Part shown: positions 13,589 to 27,325 of the stretch, one piece after another | How positions within the stretch are numbered: position 1 is the first letter of the stretch | Layout: the number at the start of each line of letters is the position of its first letter | Source: Tyto alba | Lineage: Eukaryota; Chordata; Aves; Strigiformes; Tytonidae | Direction of reading: 5' to 3' | Length of the DNA: 64,000 nucleotides | Assembly (NCBI RefSeq): GCF_018691265.1 | Contig: NW_024881313.1 | Location: 16,733,518-16,797,517 of the forward strand | Translations under genes and position numbers: made by a program | The notes under the pieces: generated by a model | What the model was told of the DNA's origin: nothing | Seen by the model: only the letters and a program-made list of their open reading frames with translations | Databases searched by the model: none

Positions 13589-15685
13589 TTTCCTACACAA
13601 ATGGATTTGGTATACCATCCCACTGTGCTGCACAGCTGATTTCCTGAGATAACTTTTTATTTCTCTTTAAAGCAGTCAATATCAGTGATTTAATTCAACC
13701 CTTGTATTATTTTAGTAAAAATCTGAGTCCCATTATATGCGGCAAAGGCAAAAAAAAAATGTTGAGTAGAAACATTCTGTGTAATTTTCAGCAACTGTCA
13801 ACTTTTTCTCCCAGTACATTTCTCTGTATACAGAGACAGAGCTTGAGACCGAAAAAAAGTCCACCTCACCTACCAGGGGAAGCCACAGCAGATAGCAAAG
13901 AGGAGGAAAGGGAACAGGATAACCAATAGTACACTACTTAGCAGTACCTCAGAAACAAGGACACAAGACTGTACAGTTGACTGCAACATCTTGTAGACAG
14001 GATGTTCAAAAAATGTTAAACTCTGTGGGCAGGTTTAGCATGAGAGCTAATAAGCATGGGAACTAATCACATTCCCATCTATCAATATCCAAGGACAAAG
14101 AAATAGATAAAATATGTCAGAAGCCCCTGAAGCTACACAGAATCTGGAATACTACCTATTTGAAAATGTCAAAGCTATCCACATACCACATGCAGTCAGC
14201 AGATTACACAGAGCTGCAAATAGCCAGAAAATCCATAGTCCGTGCCACGGTAAATGAAATACTGTTACACTGCACCAGCTCCAAACAACAGAGGTACCAC
14301 AGAAAACACAGTCAGTACTGCCTAATTTGTTCTTTGGCCACCATCATCATCCTCCATAGATGTCACATTTGCAGGGACGTCACCACTTCTCTTGCGGCAT
14401 TTCTATATATATAAAATATCTCAAAAGTCTTTTCTGCTCACCTGATTTTGTTTTTAATGAATAATAAATTGTCTCCTCTTACTCTTTAAGTGTGAATGAC
14501 ATTCAAAACCAAGTGGTAAACTATGCTTCTCATCTTTTTCATTTAATCAAAAATAATAATTAAAAAAATAGAGAAATGGTTCTTGAAAATTCACTGTCCT
14601 CAAAAAATATAGATTATATATATCTGTACATGCAGGTGGATTTTCACATCCAGAAAATTAATAAGAATGAAGGTTTTTAAAACCATCAGTGTTAGACTTC
14701 ACCTGAAATGTGCTGCTCAGGACTCCAGCACTTTCTGAGACTTCTAGCAGATCCTTTCTTCTGATTAGTTTCAAAGTGGTCACTCCCTTTCTGTGCTCCC
14801 ACATCCTAGGAACAGTTTATGCAGAACTTAATGAAAAAGATGGTGAAGATACAAATGGAAAAAAATCCCATAAACTGATAACTCCAGTGGTAATTGAACC
14901 TGGCATATTTCCTCTATTCTGGTCTAACTGGGATTCGAATATTTGTTTCCCTCAAGTAAAGGTTGTGAAATCCCCAGAAACAGAAAACTGTGATGAAATG
15001 GTCCCTAGTGTGCAAAAGAGATTTCATTTACTTGTGCAGTGCTTAGAGATTTGATTCTTCACTTAAGAGTACTCAATTTCCTTAGGATAATGAAAGATTG
15101 TATAAAACCCAAAGGAACATGGAAAGGTTTAACTCCCACTTCTGTATTCCTTTCATTAAGAAAATGGTATCTGCAGATTTGCTGAAGGATGGAGGTGCCA
15201 CTTCTTGGCTTGAGGACCAGTGAAAAATAAGTGAAAGGTTTCAAGATGTGTTCAAGAACACAGTTTGTCTATAGTCATAAAACCAATCTTTTGAATGCTT
15301 TTAATGCCAAATCACTCAGACAAACCTGTACAGTAAGTCTCATGTGACAGCAAACTATGCAGCCTTGTCTTTTAAGAAGTCCTCTGTCAAGCACTCTCCA
15401 TGGTATGTCAGATACATGTCTACTCTGCTGCTGAATATGAGAGGCCCTGTACCTTTGGTAAGGTCTACTCTGCATCTGAGTTTATCACAAGGTCATTTTC
15501 CTTTTTATGCCATTTTCTCTCATTTTATTTGCTTATCTCTAATAGATTCTGCCCTTTTGTGATGGGTGATGGTAATCAGATATAGCTGCATGGTATCATG
15601 TTATTTCCCACATCCCAGCTCATTCTGAACTACCCAGCTCTTCCACGAATGAATGCATCTTCACTTGAATGGGATCTTTCTTTCC

Positions 15686-15706
15686 TTTTTTTTTTTTTTT
15701 TTTTTT
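15686..15706 (+). repeat. Poly(T) tract, 21 T
   Basis: An uninterrupted T run in a T-rich context. No associated element was recognised on either side. Confidence 0.95.
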
Positions 15707-17404
15707 ATTTTTCATCAATGCTCTGTGCATAACTGACAAAGCTACTCCTCAGTATGAGTACCAAGCATTCTGGGTATTTTCTGGGGGAAAACCCCCAGGC
15801 TTACCTGAAGCATCCTGAATTTGAAAGCTTTTTAGGATTATCTTACTAGTCAGCTGCCTATCATATATACTTAGAGGTAAAGACTGGAATATCTGCAATA
15901 AAAAGGACTAGAGGCAATGGAGTGTGCATCTTTCTAATTGTAATCCTTTGTAATGAATTAATCAGAGGTATGCTTGTGTATTGTGTTTATACTCAAGCTT
16001 TGTACAAATCTTCCTTTGTTACTGGCTTATGGCTCTTGAACCTTCCTAGAATGGCCTCACTCTTTCCTGGTTCAGAGGATCAAGCCCAATACAGCTAAAA
16101 CAGTGAATACAGCCTGTTTAACAGAGCAGTTAAAACAGTCTGGGCCACCTCATCTTCTACAGATATAAGGACATTTCTCATGGGGTTCTCAAGAAATGGA
16201 CTGAATTCTTCCCCTCAGCCACCTCTCCTGCTCACCACAACAGTTCTTTGCATCAGCATAGAAGCTTGGGCCTTGACACCTTTCACTGAAGGAGATGAGG
16301 AAGTGAATAAAGTCTTTACACTGGGGAACTAGAAGCAGTATTTTCTAGCACCAAAAAGTGCTTCATTTGGTTATATTTCTGTTGCAGTGTTCAAATAATT
16401 AGAGTTAAGAAAGTTCAATAAATGCTAGTTATTTACATCTGTCTCAGTTTTTAGTTCCTCATAATAATGTGAATTCTATTAATAATATGCATTCATGGGG
16501 TTGTGTGCAATTGTGCATTAACATTTTTCCTAAAGCAATATTCTTTTTATCTACATGCTGTTTTCCTATCTGTCTGCATAAGGCATCTAGAATTTCTTAT
16601 AAGATATGGCAATTCAATAATTATTCAAGACTCCCATCTACAAATTAATATGATTGGAACATTTAAGTATCATTGAACAGGCAAGAAAATCTCAGATGGA
16701 AAGGCCATCCAGTTACCTGAATAAAAGCAGATTTTATGCAGAGGGGGGTAGCGGTCTGCAAAGCTGAACACGTGGCCTGACATCTTTGCATGAAAGAGTA
16801 TTATTTAATATATGATTGCATGATACTTAGCATTACTGAACTTAGCCTTCTTCTGAGATAGGTGAGCCACATCTTAAGATAAATGTAAAATACTGAGATT
16901 GCTCTGTCATAATACAGAGAACAGATTCTGAAAGAAGGCCCAAAAGTTCTAGAGCCAAAAATGTGGCAAATTTTTATACTGTGATGTCAAAACTTTATTC
17001 TCCACTTCAGGCAGGTGACCAGCCACATTCTGCAGATCATGAATAACTTCCTAAGAACTAATAACAAAGTTGACAGCAAATACAAGGACTGATCACCATG
17101 ACATAGTAACTATAAAGAAAAGAAAACATGAGATTGAATTGGATCAAGTAGTTGATAGCATAAAGATGACAACTTATTACAATGTAAATGTTGTGGCTGG
17201 AGGCAAATTAATAATAGTCATGTATGTGTAAGTCATTAGGATTTCTTTGTGGTGGCCCTGTCAATTATACATGGGCTTGCTTTTAGGGAAATAACCTTTT
17301 TGAACTCCTGTAGATTTTCTGCCAAATAAAAAAGCAAGGAAGCAAGCAGAATTATTTTTACTTACGTAGAAATTTTAAGAAACGTGAAGGAGTCTCATCA
17401 TTTG

Positions 17405-17420
17405 AAAAAAAAAAAAAAAA
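17405..17420 (+). repeat. Poly(A) tract, 16 A
   Basis: Simple homopolymer with no recognised element next to it. Confidence 0.95.
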
Positions 17421-20400
17421 TCACAGTACATCAAAATGAATTAATGCAGTCAAAAGTCATGATAGACCAGTCTGTCCTCTTGCACCTCAGAAGGCACACT
17501 TTACCTAACAGCTATTGGGGATGGGCTGGGAAGCTCCTTAATAAACACATTTACAAACATTTTGGTGTATGTCTGGTATTAGCCAAGTGCTTAGGAATCT
17601 CACTAAATTAAGACATCTGTAGGGATGATATGCAAAACTGTCAGAGTGCAGTATAGCCCATATTCAAAAATGCTAATGGGTATTAACCCACATGAATCAA
17701 TAAATAATTAAAATGCAACAGTCTCTTCACATTGAAAGAAGACACTTTCAAATCTTTCAATCCATTCATCTTAGATTATGATCTCTTGAGCAAGCAGTTT
17801 TTCAGCAACCCCATCCAGAAACCCTTTCTTATTTCCAGGACAACAGGTTTTTTCTATCTGATTCAAGATTATTATCGCCGTTTAAAAATAAATTACCCAG
17901 CAAAATTATTTTAATGTAACCAAGCATTAAAAGATAATTTTTTAGTTAAGAGTTCAGGAAAATCTGATTGACAGAAATATGTATGACAAGGCTACAAATC
18001 CAGCTTTAAAGTTCCTATGACTGAGTGAAAATCATGCTGACCCAGTACAATCTAACTCTGTTGTTTCAAATATCATAAAAAAAATCTGATGGGTTAAACT
18101 TGAACCAGCAGGTTTTATGGTGATTCCTTGGGAACCAGCATGCAGCCACTGTACTCTCCATAAATGAAATCAGGTACTCATTCCTGATCCAGATCAAATT
18201 TGTGCTGCTGGGAAAGCATGAGTGCACAGACCCCATCTCAATGACTGTGGAACCACAGCCTAATTGTTGTAAATACTGAAAAAATCTCTAGGTGCAATAA
18301 ACATACAGAATCTCTACCAGAGTGAAATTAATGCAAAAATACATTAAAGCCCTTAAAATAATTAAGAAATCCATTTCCTTGAATAACAGACTTCCACTGC
18401 TTTGAAAGACAAAATGTAGCAGAAAGGAACTCAGATGAAATAACAGTTCTGCCATGCCTATTTTCTTTATGCCAAATAAAAATACATTTTGCAAAATAGA
18501 AATAGTGTGTTTAGAAAAAAACTGAAAGGGAATGTCTGGTTTCAGAGATGATCTAATTTAACATATTTTGGAGGGATTTCTAATGACTTTGCTACTCTGT
18601 CAGCAGGAAAGTAGAATACAATTTTCGCCATTAGAATAGGACTGACCATATGCATGCACCCAACACAAGGCTAACACGTAGTGTTCCCCCTTTTCCAGAC
18701 TGAGGTACGTTCCCATACCTTAAGAAATAGAACAGAGCAAATATTGACTTAAATGTAAAGCCTAAATAAATCACTGTACTTACAGAATCTTTACAGACGT
18801 CAACTGGGACACAAAATGGTATCACTTCATGACAAAGAGCATGGGTAACACACTTCTGTAGAGCTGACTACAGCTTCCCAGCAGATGATCCTTTGGCTGA
18901 TGACTCCAAATAGCTCTGGATTCACTTGACATGCACCAAGCATGCTACTATCACTCAAAAGGAGGAAAAGCTACCAGTTAAGTCCAACTCAATGGTTCAA
19001 GGGACTCCCTGCTCAGATTATTTTCTCCTTTGGCACAGGATTTGACTCATAGTCTTAAATTTTTTATTACCCAGTGAAAGTCACTATAAGAGAAAAAAAC
19101 AATGAAATCAAAAACCCCAAAGCAAAAACTTTTTCCTCCCTTAAATCAAAACCACTGTGCCAGCCTGGAATCCCCTCATGACAATGTGAGCCCAAGACAG
19201 AACAATGTCATAGCTGCTTATGGTAAATCACAGAAAGTGAAATTAGTATTTCATAAATGGGAAAGCAGAAGTCTGACAGGAAACCAAGGTTTTGACAGGA
19301 CATCATTCCAAAACACCACAGAACAAAAAACTAGAATACAAATAAAATTGTGCATCTCTATTGATGACTTTTTGGTGACCCATCTAATTCACCTGCAGAA
19401 CTGTATGAAAGGAGAGTGGTGCACTTTTTTTAAATGAACACTGATCCATTTCCTTCCTGCTGTGTCATTTCTCAACGAATGTACATGGATTTGCAAGAGC
19501 AGCTTATACTTAAAAGTTGAAGCCCTATTCTACACTTTACAGCTTTCCAAGTGGAAAGGCAAGTCCATGGAAACACACGTGATACCAGTCTGCATGCAAG
19601 CACACCTGGATCCAAGCTCTTCTAATTTTCCTTCAGCTGTAGCCCATTGCTCTTACTCAAAATTTCACACATTTTCCAAGGATTTGTTTTCTCCATCGTA
19701 TCACTGGTGCTGCAGTTTGCACTTCGTACACACAGTTAGGTAGCTCTAGCAACTTTAGAGTTGCACCTTCTAATGTTATGAGCTGGCACCGCTTCTTCCA
19801 ACAAGTTTTGCCCAGTGAGTAATTAGCCACTGTACAAGCATGTCACCATAACCACCCTACTATTACTGTCATAAATAGCAATGACCATTCCTTTATTAAT
19901 ATTCAACAGTTGATAAGGATAGCTTTTGATATATGCTTAGATTTTACTTTGTGTATTACTCTAAAAGACTGCAATATTGGTTTGGTTTTAAATGAATTTT
20001 TGCATTCCAGTTATAAAAAAAATCTTTTATTTTAAATTTTATTTTCAACAGCTCAGTCCCTGTTTACAAAAATATCCTGCTTAAAGCACATTAAAATGGT
20101 GAATCAGAAAATGGATGGTCTAAATAAATAAATAAAAAAATAAAAGAAAATGTAATAAAAAGATAAAGCCCTCATAGAGAATTGCAGCAATTATATCTCC
20201 ACAGCTACAATATAACCCAAAACTTTGCATAGGCTTTGATTATTGAACCATGGCTGAAGTGAATAATTTGGCTTTCACTAAGAAAACAACCACATTCATT
20301 CTCACCACAATGGAGAGAGGCAGTTTTAATTAAAGCTTATCAAAAGATGAATAAAGAATAAACTCAATACCCATTCCACAGGACTCTATTTTCATCTGTT

Positions 20401-20841
20401 TAGTTTAAGCTTGCCATGTTCATGCAATAATTAACCACTGTCCAAGGAACATTGGAGTTGTGTTAATGTTGGTAAAGATTTAATTAGTTCAATTATCTGG
20501 AGAGTATTGAAGGCTCAGCACAGTACCAATTTCTTCAGGCTTTATACATACCTCAGATCAAAATACATTAAACTGAAATATAAGTGAACAAAGAAAACTT
20601 ACTATTTTACTTCAGCTACTGAATGAGTGTGTGTTTAATAATTTTATTACCCTCATTTTAAAACAAGGTTTCAGAAATAGAATATGTAAACTGTGACTTA
20701 CCCATTCTTCCAGATCAACTCTTTTTTTCCCCTAAGTCAGCTTATAAACACACTTTGAACAAAATTAAGTTTACTTTAGAAAAGAAAACCCAATACTTCT
20801 TTGCACAGGAAAAAGTATAGTCCCTTTTACATTTCACCCCT

Positions 20842-20854
20842 CCCCCCCCCCCCC
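20842..20854 (+). repeat. Poly(C) tract, 13 C
   Basis: A run of 13 C preceded by CCCCT. It is unusual in this AT-rich region and complements a G-run on the minus strand. Confidence 0.95.
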
Positions 20855-20979
20855 ATTGCCTACATATTTTACGTCTTTCATGGAAAGTGAGGCATTTAAA
20901 AAGCATTGAAAGCAGTGACACAGACAACTGTTTCAATCTGTCAGACAGCATGGACAGACAGTAGGGATCATTTCAGAAA

Positions 20980-21200
20980 ATAGAGCGGCCTCCCAGCGGC
21001 CTGACCTTCCTGGTGGGAAAGAGAACACAGCGCGGTGCTTGACAAGCTCGCCAACAAAGGAGTATATTTAGTCCCCCCAAATTCTGACACGCTTCTCACA
21101 GGAAAAACGCAAACCAGGATGAGGCGTCGTTGACTACTGCTAACAAAGGGTAATTTCTAATTGGAGATTGCACCGTTACCACGAAAAAAAAAGGAAGAGA
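20980..21200. promoter_or_regulatory. Candidate regulatory element with local CpG enrichment
   Basis: AGAGCGGCCTCCCAGCGGCC, CACAGCGCGGTGCTTGAC and GATGAGGCGTCGTTGAC carry a cluster of CpGs not seen in the surrounding kilobases. They are followed by CTAACAAAGGG and TCTAATTGGAG words. No gene is recognised. Confidence 0.3.
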
Positions 21201-24095
21201 TGAAAAGTGAAAACATTACTTCACTACATGCAGACTGTAAGCGCTGGAGTGAGCCTAGTTCCTATTTTTAAAAACTGTTCAACTCCATATTAGATGCTAT
21301 TTGAGATGTGAGACCTCTAGATCTGTACATGCAGCTCCTGGTGCCTTCAATGGGAACAGAGGCCAGGAATGGGCTCTCTCTTTGTGTTACTAAAATGTTA
21401 TTATTACCTATTCTTTAGGAGGGATGTTTGAATAAACTACATTAATTTTCCTGTAAGATTTAAATGACATGTTTATTACTACCATGGTCTGTCCTTTGTT
21501 TTCCCAACACTGTGTTTTGCAGTATGAGTAATTTAGAACCACTGAAGGCTGAATATGGCCAGCATGTGAGAAAATCACATGGGTTTATTTCCTTGAGGAG
21601 GTAAGAACCATAGGAGGACGTTATCGCTTCCTTACGAAGTAATAAAAACTTATGAGTTAATATAAAAGTAACTGTTTTAAAATTGCATACTACATTATAT
21701 ACAGGTTGGATTCAAGCTGTCTGTCTCTGTAGGCAGTCAAAAACTGCTTTACGGATAACACTGCAATGCTTCCCAGCAGTAAATACCATTTGGTAAATAA
21801 CACTTGTAACACACTCTACTTTATTTTCTACTACTCACATCAGCTGGAAAAATGTAAACACTTTAAGGAATAAATTAATAAGAAAAGGTTTGAACTGCAC
21901 ATTGAGTGCCAGCTGATGCCTCAATTCAGCTCTTGTTTTGGCCAAAATTTGATCTCCCCTACCAGTTTTCTCTAGGGCAGAAGAGAAAGGGAGATGCTGA
22001 AATTCATTCAGGCTTTTCTTGAGTCCAGATGGCAGATAATGCTCAGCAAGCAACTGGATACAGCATATTTTCCATCAACCACCTCCCCTTTCTGGCACTT
22101 GATTTTTAAGTTGCATCAACACTCTGGAAACTGGAGGTGCCCTGGTGCCCTCTATAGCCCACCCCTCGCAGACTTGCTTCTGCCTGGTGTTTCTGTGAAG
22201 TTTTATGACAACCATGTGGGAGCAAACAAGGCTAATAGATGATAAAGTATTTAGTGATTCATATTTATCATAGCTGAACAAAAACTGAGCTGAAACACCA
22301 ATGTCTGCTTCTGAGTGAGCATACGGAAGCATCTGATGTTAAAAAAAGAAACCCAAACAAGTCACAGCATGTACAACTAAGAGCACGATTTCATCGTATG
22401 TGTAGTCATTTATTAAGATAATTGTAATTTTTTTCCTTAATTATAACTGTTAAACAACTGCAGAGTGAACACAAATACATCCATACAGATATATCCGACC
22501 TCATATTCTTTGGTATCTTAGAAATTGCTTCATCATCTTTCCCAGAATTTGACCAAGCCTTAAAGATAGTACTCATTTTTATTATAGAAAATTCAAGCTA
22601 TATTCAAGCAAGGACTTTCCTGGCCCTTACATTCACAAAGCATGACAGGGAAACATGTTGTTTTACAATAACTATTAGCTACAAAGATGATGAGAAAATG
22701 AGCTAAGTATGTACAGATATATTTATAGAACAAATTTTATAATATTATGTAAGGTATTTCCACAAGTAAAGAGAGCTTTATTGTGATCCACATAAATAAT
22801 TAAATACCATCTGGAATCATTAAAACTATGGAAATCACACAAAAATTACAGCAACAAAAAGCAAAAGCCATCTATTTCAGGTGCTATACTGTTAGATGAC
22901 CTATTTGGTCCCTAAATATTAATCGTATCCCCAAGAAGATGCATTTTCTCCCACGTGAAAACCTTGGAAGGTGGTTGTATACACTGTAAGTGAACAGTCG
23001 TTCCAAGGAGGAGTAATTTTCCTGCCAACACTTTTAAATAGGTTTTGGTTTTGAAACACAAATCACTTATTTTATCTGGAAAAATTCTAAGGAATGGACT
23101 GTGTCTGCTACAGATTATCTACAAAAGAGGTTTAGGTTGGGACTTCTGGCTCATCTCTCAGGTGAGAAGAAAAAATCAGAAAGTGCAGAAGAGATCTTAG
23201 TAGAGGCACAATCCTTTACCCCAACTAAATTTTAAAACACTGATTTTAGTTGGCAGGAAACTGTGTATCTGCTTAACAAATAACTGTTTTGGAGGAGGCT
23301 ACAAGAATTTGGCTGCCTTAACCTTGAAGGGTATCTGATTTTTCTGCTCCCTCCACTTTGGGAGAAAATTGTCCTGTTTTTCTCCTAGTCTGAAGACATT
23401 TTGTGATATATGAGTTTGGCCAAGAAGTACCAGGAACTTTGTCTACACCAAAAAAGGGACTTTAGGGTATTTTATGCAGATAATGAAAAGAGCTTGTTCA
23501 GTTTTGCAGTGTAGTCATTTACACCACACAAATTCACTGCTTTTGTGTTAGCAAAGAGGAATACTTTGAGTCTTTCAGTTTAGAAGATCTTCAAACAGAC
23601 AATAGTGTGTAAACAATCCCAAAGTACATAACTTTACTAGAACAACCTCCAGCCTGTGAGCAAAGGCTTCAGAAAGGCCCCTTCATCAGATTTCCTTCTG
23701 CTCTTCACCCTGAACAAAGCCTTGGCTGACAATACTGAAATCTCCTCCTTTCTTCAGATTAAACCCCCTTTGCAGAAGAAGTATGCAAATGCTATACGTG
23801 TTTCCCTTCCTGAGGCTACTCTAACCCAGCTATCTTTTCACTGTCTATTTTACTCCGGCAGACCATCCTACTGGCTGACAGGGTGACCAGCCTTCCAATT
23901 CAATCTTTCATGACACTGACAGTTGGATGCTGGGGCCTGCCATGAACTCTAAAAGGAGCTCATTTAGTCATAATTAACTATTCCCTGCATATTTCCTAAG
24001 GTATGGTAATTGTGCTAAAAGCCAACAAGTGAAGCATTCATTCTGGTTTTCTTTTAAACTTTTATTTTTCCACAGCAGTCTCTTATTCCCCCACC

Positions 24096-24117
24096 TTTTT
24101 TTTTTTTTTTTTTTTTT
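24096..24117 (+). repeat. Poly(T) tract, 22 T
   Basis: A homopolymer followed by a T-rich TTTC-repeat stretch to about 24145. Confidence 0.95.
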
Positions 24118-24534
24118 AATAAAATCTTTTCTTTCTTTCTTTTCGTCTTCCCTGGAAACATTTAGAGTAAAGAAAAGGAATGATGGTGGAGATAGGGAGC
24201 TGCAGAAAACTGTGATGTAGGCAGTTCAAAAGGCAAAGTCTGCCATACGATACAGGACCCCATGGCAGCACTCAGCTATTCAGCTGGGTAAAACATAAAG
24301 AAAAATGAAACGAGTAGAATAAAGCTATGTCATTAATGCAGAATGATGGACATCCTATTTGGGTAACAGGGAGTCATGAATATACATTTCTAATTCCTTA
24401 GATATGGTGATAAGTGATCTCTGCTTCCATTAGCACCAGAGTATATGCATTTGACCAACATAAAATCTTCAAAAGTTATGCAGATATAATGCACTTTACA
24501 GACTACTCTTCTCCCCTCCCAACAACACACGCAC

Positions 24535-24605
24535 AGACCATGTCCCACTGAACGCAGTGGGGGATCTCACAGGCATAAGGTATGATGGATCCAGCCCTAG
24601 ATACA
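24535..24605. repeat. Degenerate palindromic sauropsid repeat fragment
   Basis: The segment TCCCACTGAACGCAGTGGGG followed by GATCTCACAGGCATAAGG and ATCCAGCCCTAG resembles a decayed half of the same kind of palindromic repeat as at 13472. Similarity is judged by eye. Confidence 0.35.
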
Positions 24606-25641
24606 GACCATATTTATCACTGTTGAGACGGAAAGCCTTGGAAAGCTGACACAGATTATTTACCTTAAAAGGCAAAATGTGACCTCATGTCTGCCCTTAT
24701 CTGTTTTCTGGTTTAGGTTAAATGAAGGAAGGGCTGACAGCACTCTCCGTTTACTTACTGACTTTGTGTCTGCTGGAATTCTGCTGCCTTTCAGAAAGTT
24801 TGGAACTTACAGGATACCTATCCATCCTGAATGTGCATAGTCCATATACAAAAAGCAAGTGACGACAAAGCTAAATCTCTTCACATTCCAATCTCCTTTC
24901 CACTTGGATGTGCACTAGGAGTGAAGAAATCACCGGCTGTGGCAAAGAATACACAATGGGGCTGGGGGTGTGTGTATGTGGATGTTAACATTGCAAATTC
25001 AGCAACTGTGCCAAAAGGGCCAAACGCAGCACTGAGGTTCCTTATTATTATACAGCATTTTTCCAGTATGAGAAAATGTGGTAGGACCTCCCAAGAACAA
25101 GGTGAGTAAAGTCTGCAATCTACAGAATTTACATTTTAATTTTCAGGCATAATGTAAGAAATGAAGTTAATAAAGAAAGAGATAAGGGAGAGAGAAGGAA
25201 CAGCCTCAGACAACAAGGTCATGGAGCAACTCATTTTTCCTACATTCACATATTAATGATTCTGGTTTCACTTTTTAGTAGCATCCACCTACCTTTAGCA
25301 CATACCCTGATATTACAACTTGCTTTAAACTTGAGGAATATTTGAGAAGAAAAAGACTTTGCATTTTTTTTTTTCTTCAAACACTAGAGTACAACCACAT
25401 TTTGAAGCATGTTGAAGAGTCAGCTGGGTAAAATGTTTCTAAAATCCTTTTCTCTTCCCTGTATTTCTAGACTATACCAAATTTGTGCGTCAATGTGGTT
25501 TGTAATGGCAGGCAAAAACACACTAAGAGCCAAGCTGACAAGCTATTGCCGGAAATCTTAATGAACTATTTTATCATCATGGTCTGGGATTTTTGTTTTC
25601 TTAGGGGAGGAGATTGGGGGGGAGGGTTGTTTGTTTAACTT

Positions 25642-25670
25642 CTGTGTATTATTGTGATCACAATACACAG
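25642..25670. repeat. Near-perfect palindrome
   Basis: The 14-bp perfect core ATTGTGATCACAAT (25651-25664) is flanked by complementary arms CTGTGT and ACACAG, with a 3-base ATT offset on the left. Weaker symmetry continues outward to about 25626-25680. Confidence 0.85.
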
Positions 25671-26570
25671 CGGATTAACAACAGAAATTCAGAACATCCA
25701 GTAAAATCTTCTCTCAGTAGACATGAGCTGAAAATTCTGATGCTTCCATAATGTTAGTTTTCATGCAAATAAACAACTATTTTCATTCAAATAAAATAGG
25801 TGAGAAACATCACATAGATAAGAAGCTTTGCAGATTTCACCTGATGGATCTCCTGCTTTTTTGTCCACAGTATTCTAGATGCTCTCAAGCAGCATTGCGT
25901 CCTCCAGTCCTGCAGCTGAAGATGTTTTCTCTACCTCTCATGTTTCTACAGGGACCCATGCATTCAGACTGAGTTGCACTTACTCTCTGCCTTCCACAGT
26001 AACTCACAGAAAGAGAATTAGATTTCTAAATCACTCTTCTCCACTGAGGCACATTTCAAATATCTTTCTAAATCCCCAGGTGTGCTGCAGTTCTCCACCC
26101 TCCATTTAGGAGACTGGCAGAAGGAGAGATGACTGCATCCTGCTGTCTGGTGACATAAGCAATGCTGTGACATACTAGTAATTATCCTACTTTCAACATC
26201 ACACAAGCTGGTACAGTAGTGTCCTAGAAGACTGAGGTTTGGAGGTAATCTTTGAGAGTGAGGAGTACAGCCTACACAAGAGAACAAGTCCAGGACTTGA
26301 AAATTCAGAAAGTCTCAGCTTTTAATTTTTCTGAGGAAATATGGTAAGGATTAATGATCCGAAAGCAATGCTTCATCTGCTAAGAAAATCAAAATCAGGA
26401 CTTATTCATAAAGTTCCTAGTCAAACATTTTGACAGGTCAGGTCAGGAAATCTTCAATGTGCCTCAGTGTATCTAAACATACCTCCTTAAAGATTTAGTA
26501 AGATGTGTAAATAGCCTGTGGGATAGTTAATGTAGGGGTAGAACGTAGTTACAAAAAAGAAGAAAAAAAG

Positions 26571-26774
26571 AAAAAGAAAAAGAAAAAGAAAAAGAAAAAG
26601 AAAAAGAAAAAGAAAAAGAAAAAGAAAAAGAAAAAGAAAAAGAAAAAGAAAAAGAAAAAGAAAAAGAAAAAGAAAAAGAAAAAGAAAAAGAAAAAGAAAA
26701 AGAAAAAGAAAAAGAAAAAGAAAAAGAAAAAGAAAAAGAAAAAGAAAAAGAAAAAGAAAAAGAAAAAGAAAAAG
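26571..26774 (+). repeat. (AAAAAG)34 perfect hexanucleotide array
   Basis: There are 34 uninterrupted copies of the 6-bp unit AAAAAG (204 bp), flanked by imperfect A/G-rich sequence from about 26553 to 26781. It is a pure-purine strand. The long Phe/Leu-rich reading frames across it on the minus strand are low-complexity artefacts, not genes. Confidence 0.98.
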
Positions 26775-27308
26775 AAAAAAGTGGTGAGGCAAAGTCTTAG
26801 AAGAGGATTTTGAGAGAGTGGTATCAGTTTATGGCAGCCCATGGTTGACAACACAGATGAAAAAGAAGATTAAAGTGAATGATATCAAAGTCAAGGACTA
26901 CAGACACACACTAAAAAAATGATGTGGCCCAAACCTAGGTTCAACTTACAGATTGTTTTATGCTGCCCTATTTAATTTGAAATATAATACATAAAACAAA
27001 AGTTGAAATGTTACTGATTGAACCACATTTCATGAACAGCTGCTCACATTACATAGAGTTGTTTAGATGACCTCAGGCCTCACTGGATTTTTCCAACACT
27101 CTCTACACATCCACCCCCCCAAAAAAAGACATAGGCAATTCATACAGCAAGTGTTTTTACACACAAGTAATGATAAAAGGAGTCACTGACATGGAATATA
27201 GACCATGTGTTAGAGCTTCTTCCTGGCTGAAAAGTGATTCACAAAGATGGGTAAATTCACAGAATGAACACTAGCAAGTTCCAGTGTTTTCTCAGAAATT
27301 TGGAGGAG

Positions 27309-27325
27309 AAAAAAAAAAAAAAAAA
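27309..27325 (+). repeat. Poly(A) tract, 17 A
   Basis: Simple homopolymer following GGAGG. Confidence 0.95.

Larger units (their letters stand above)
13589..24095. other. Intergenic DNA, no gene recognised
   Basis: AT-rich, with homopolymer tracts and the candidate element near 21.0 kb. A 114-codon frame at 14710-15054 has no recognisable domain. Confidence 0.65.

Noticed and set aside
14710..15054. 114-codon plus-strand frame
   Set aside because: No recognisable motif and intergenic context; compatible with chance length in this amount of sequence.
26487..26854. Two 101-codon Phe/Leu-rich frames
   Set aside because: They are direct translations of the AAAAAG array on the other strand.
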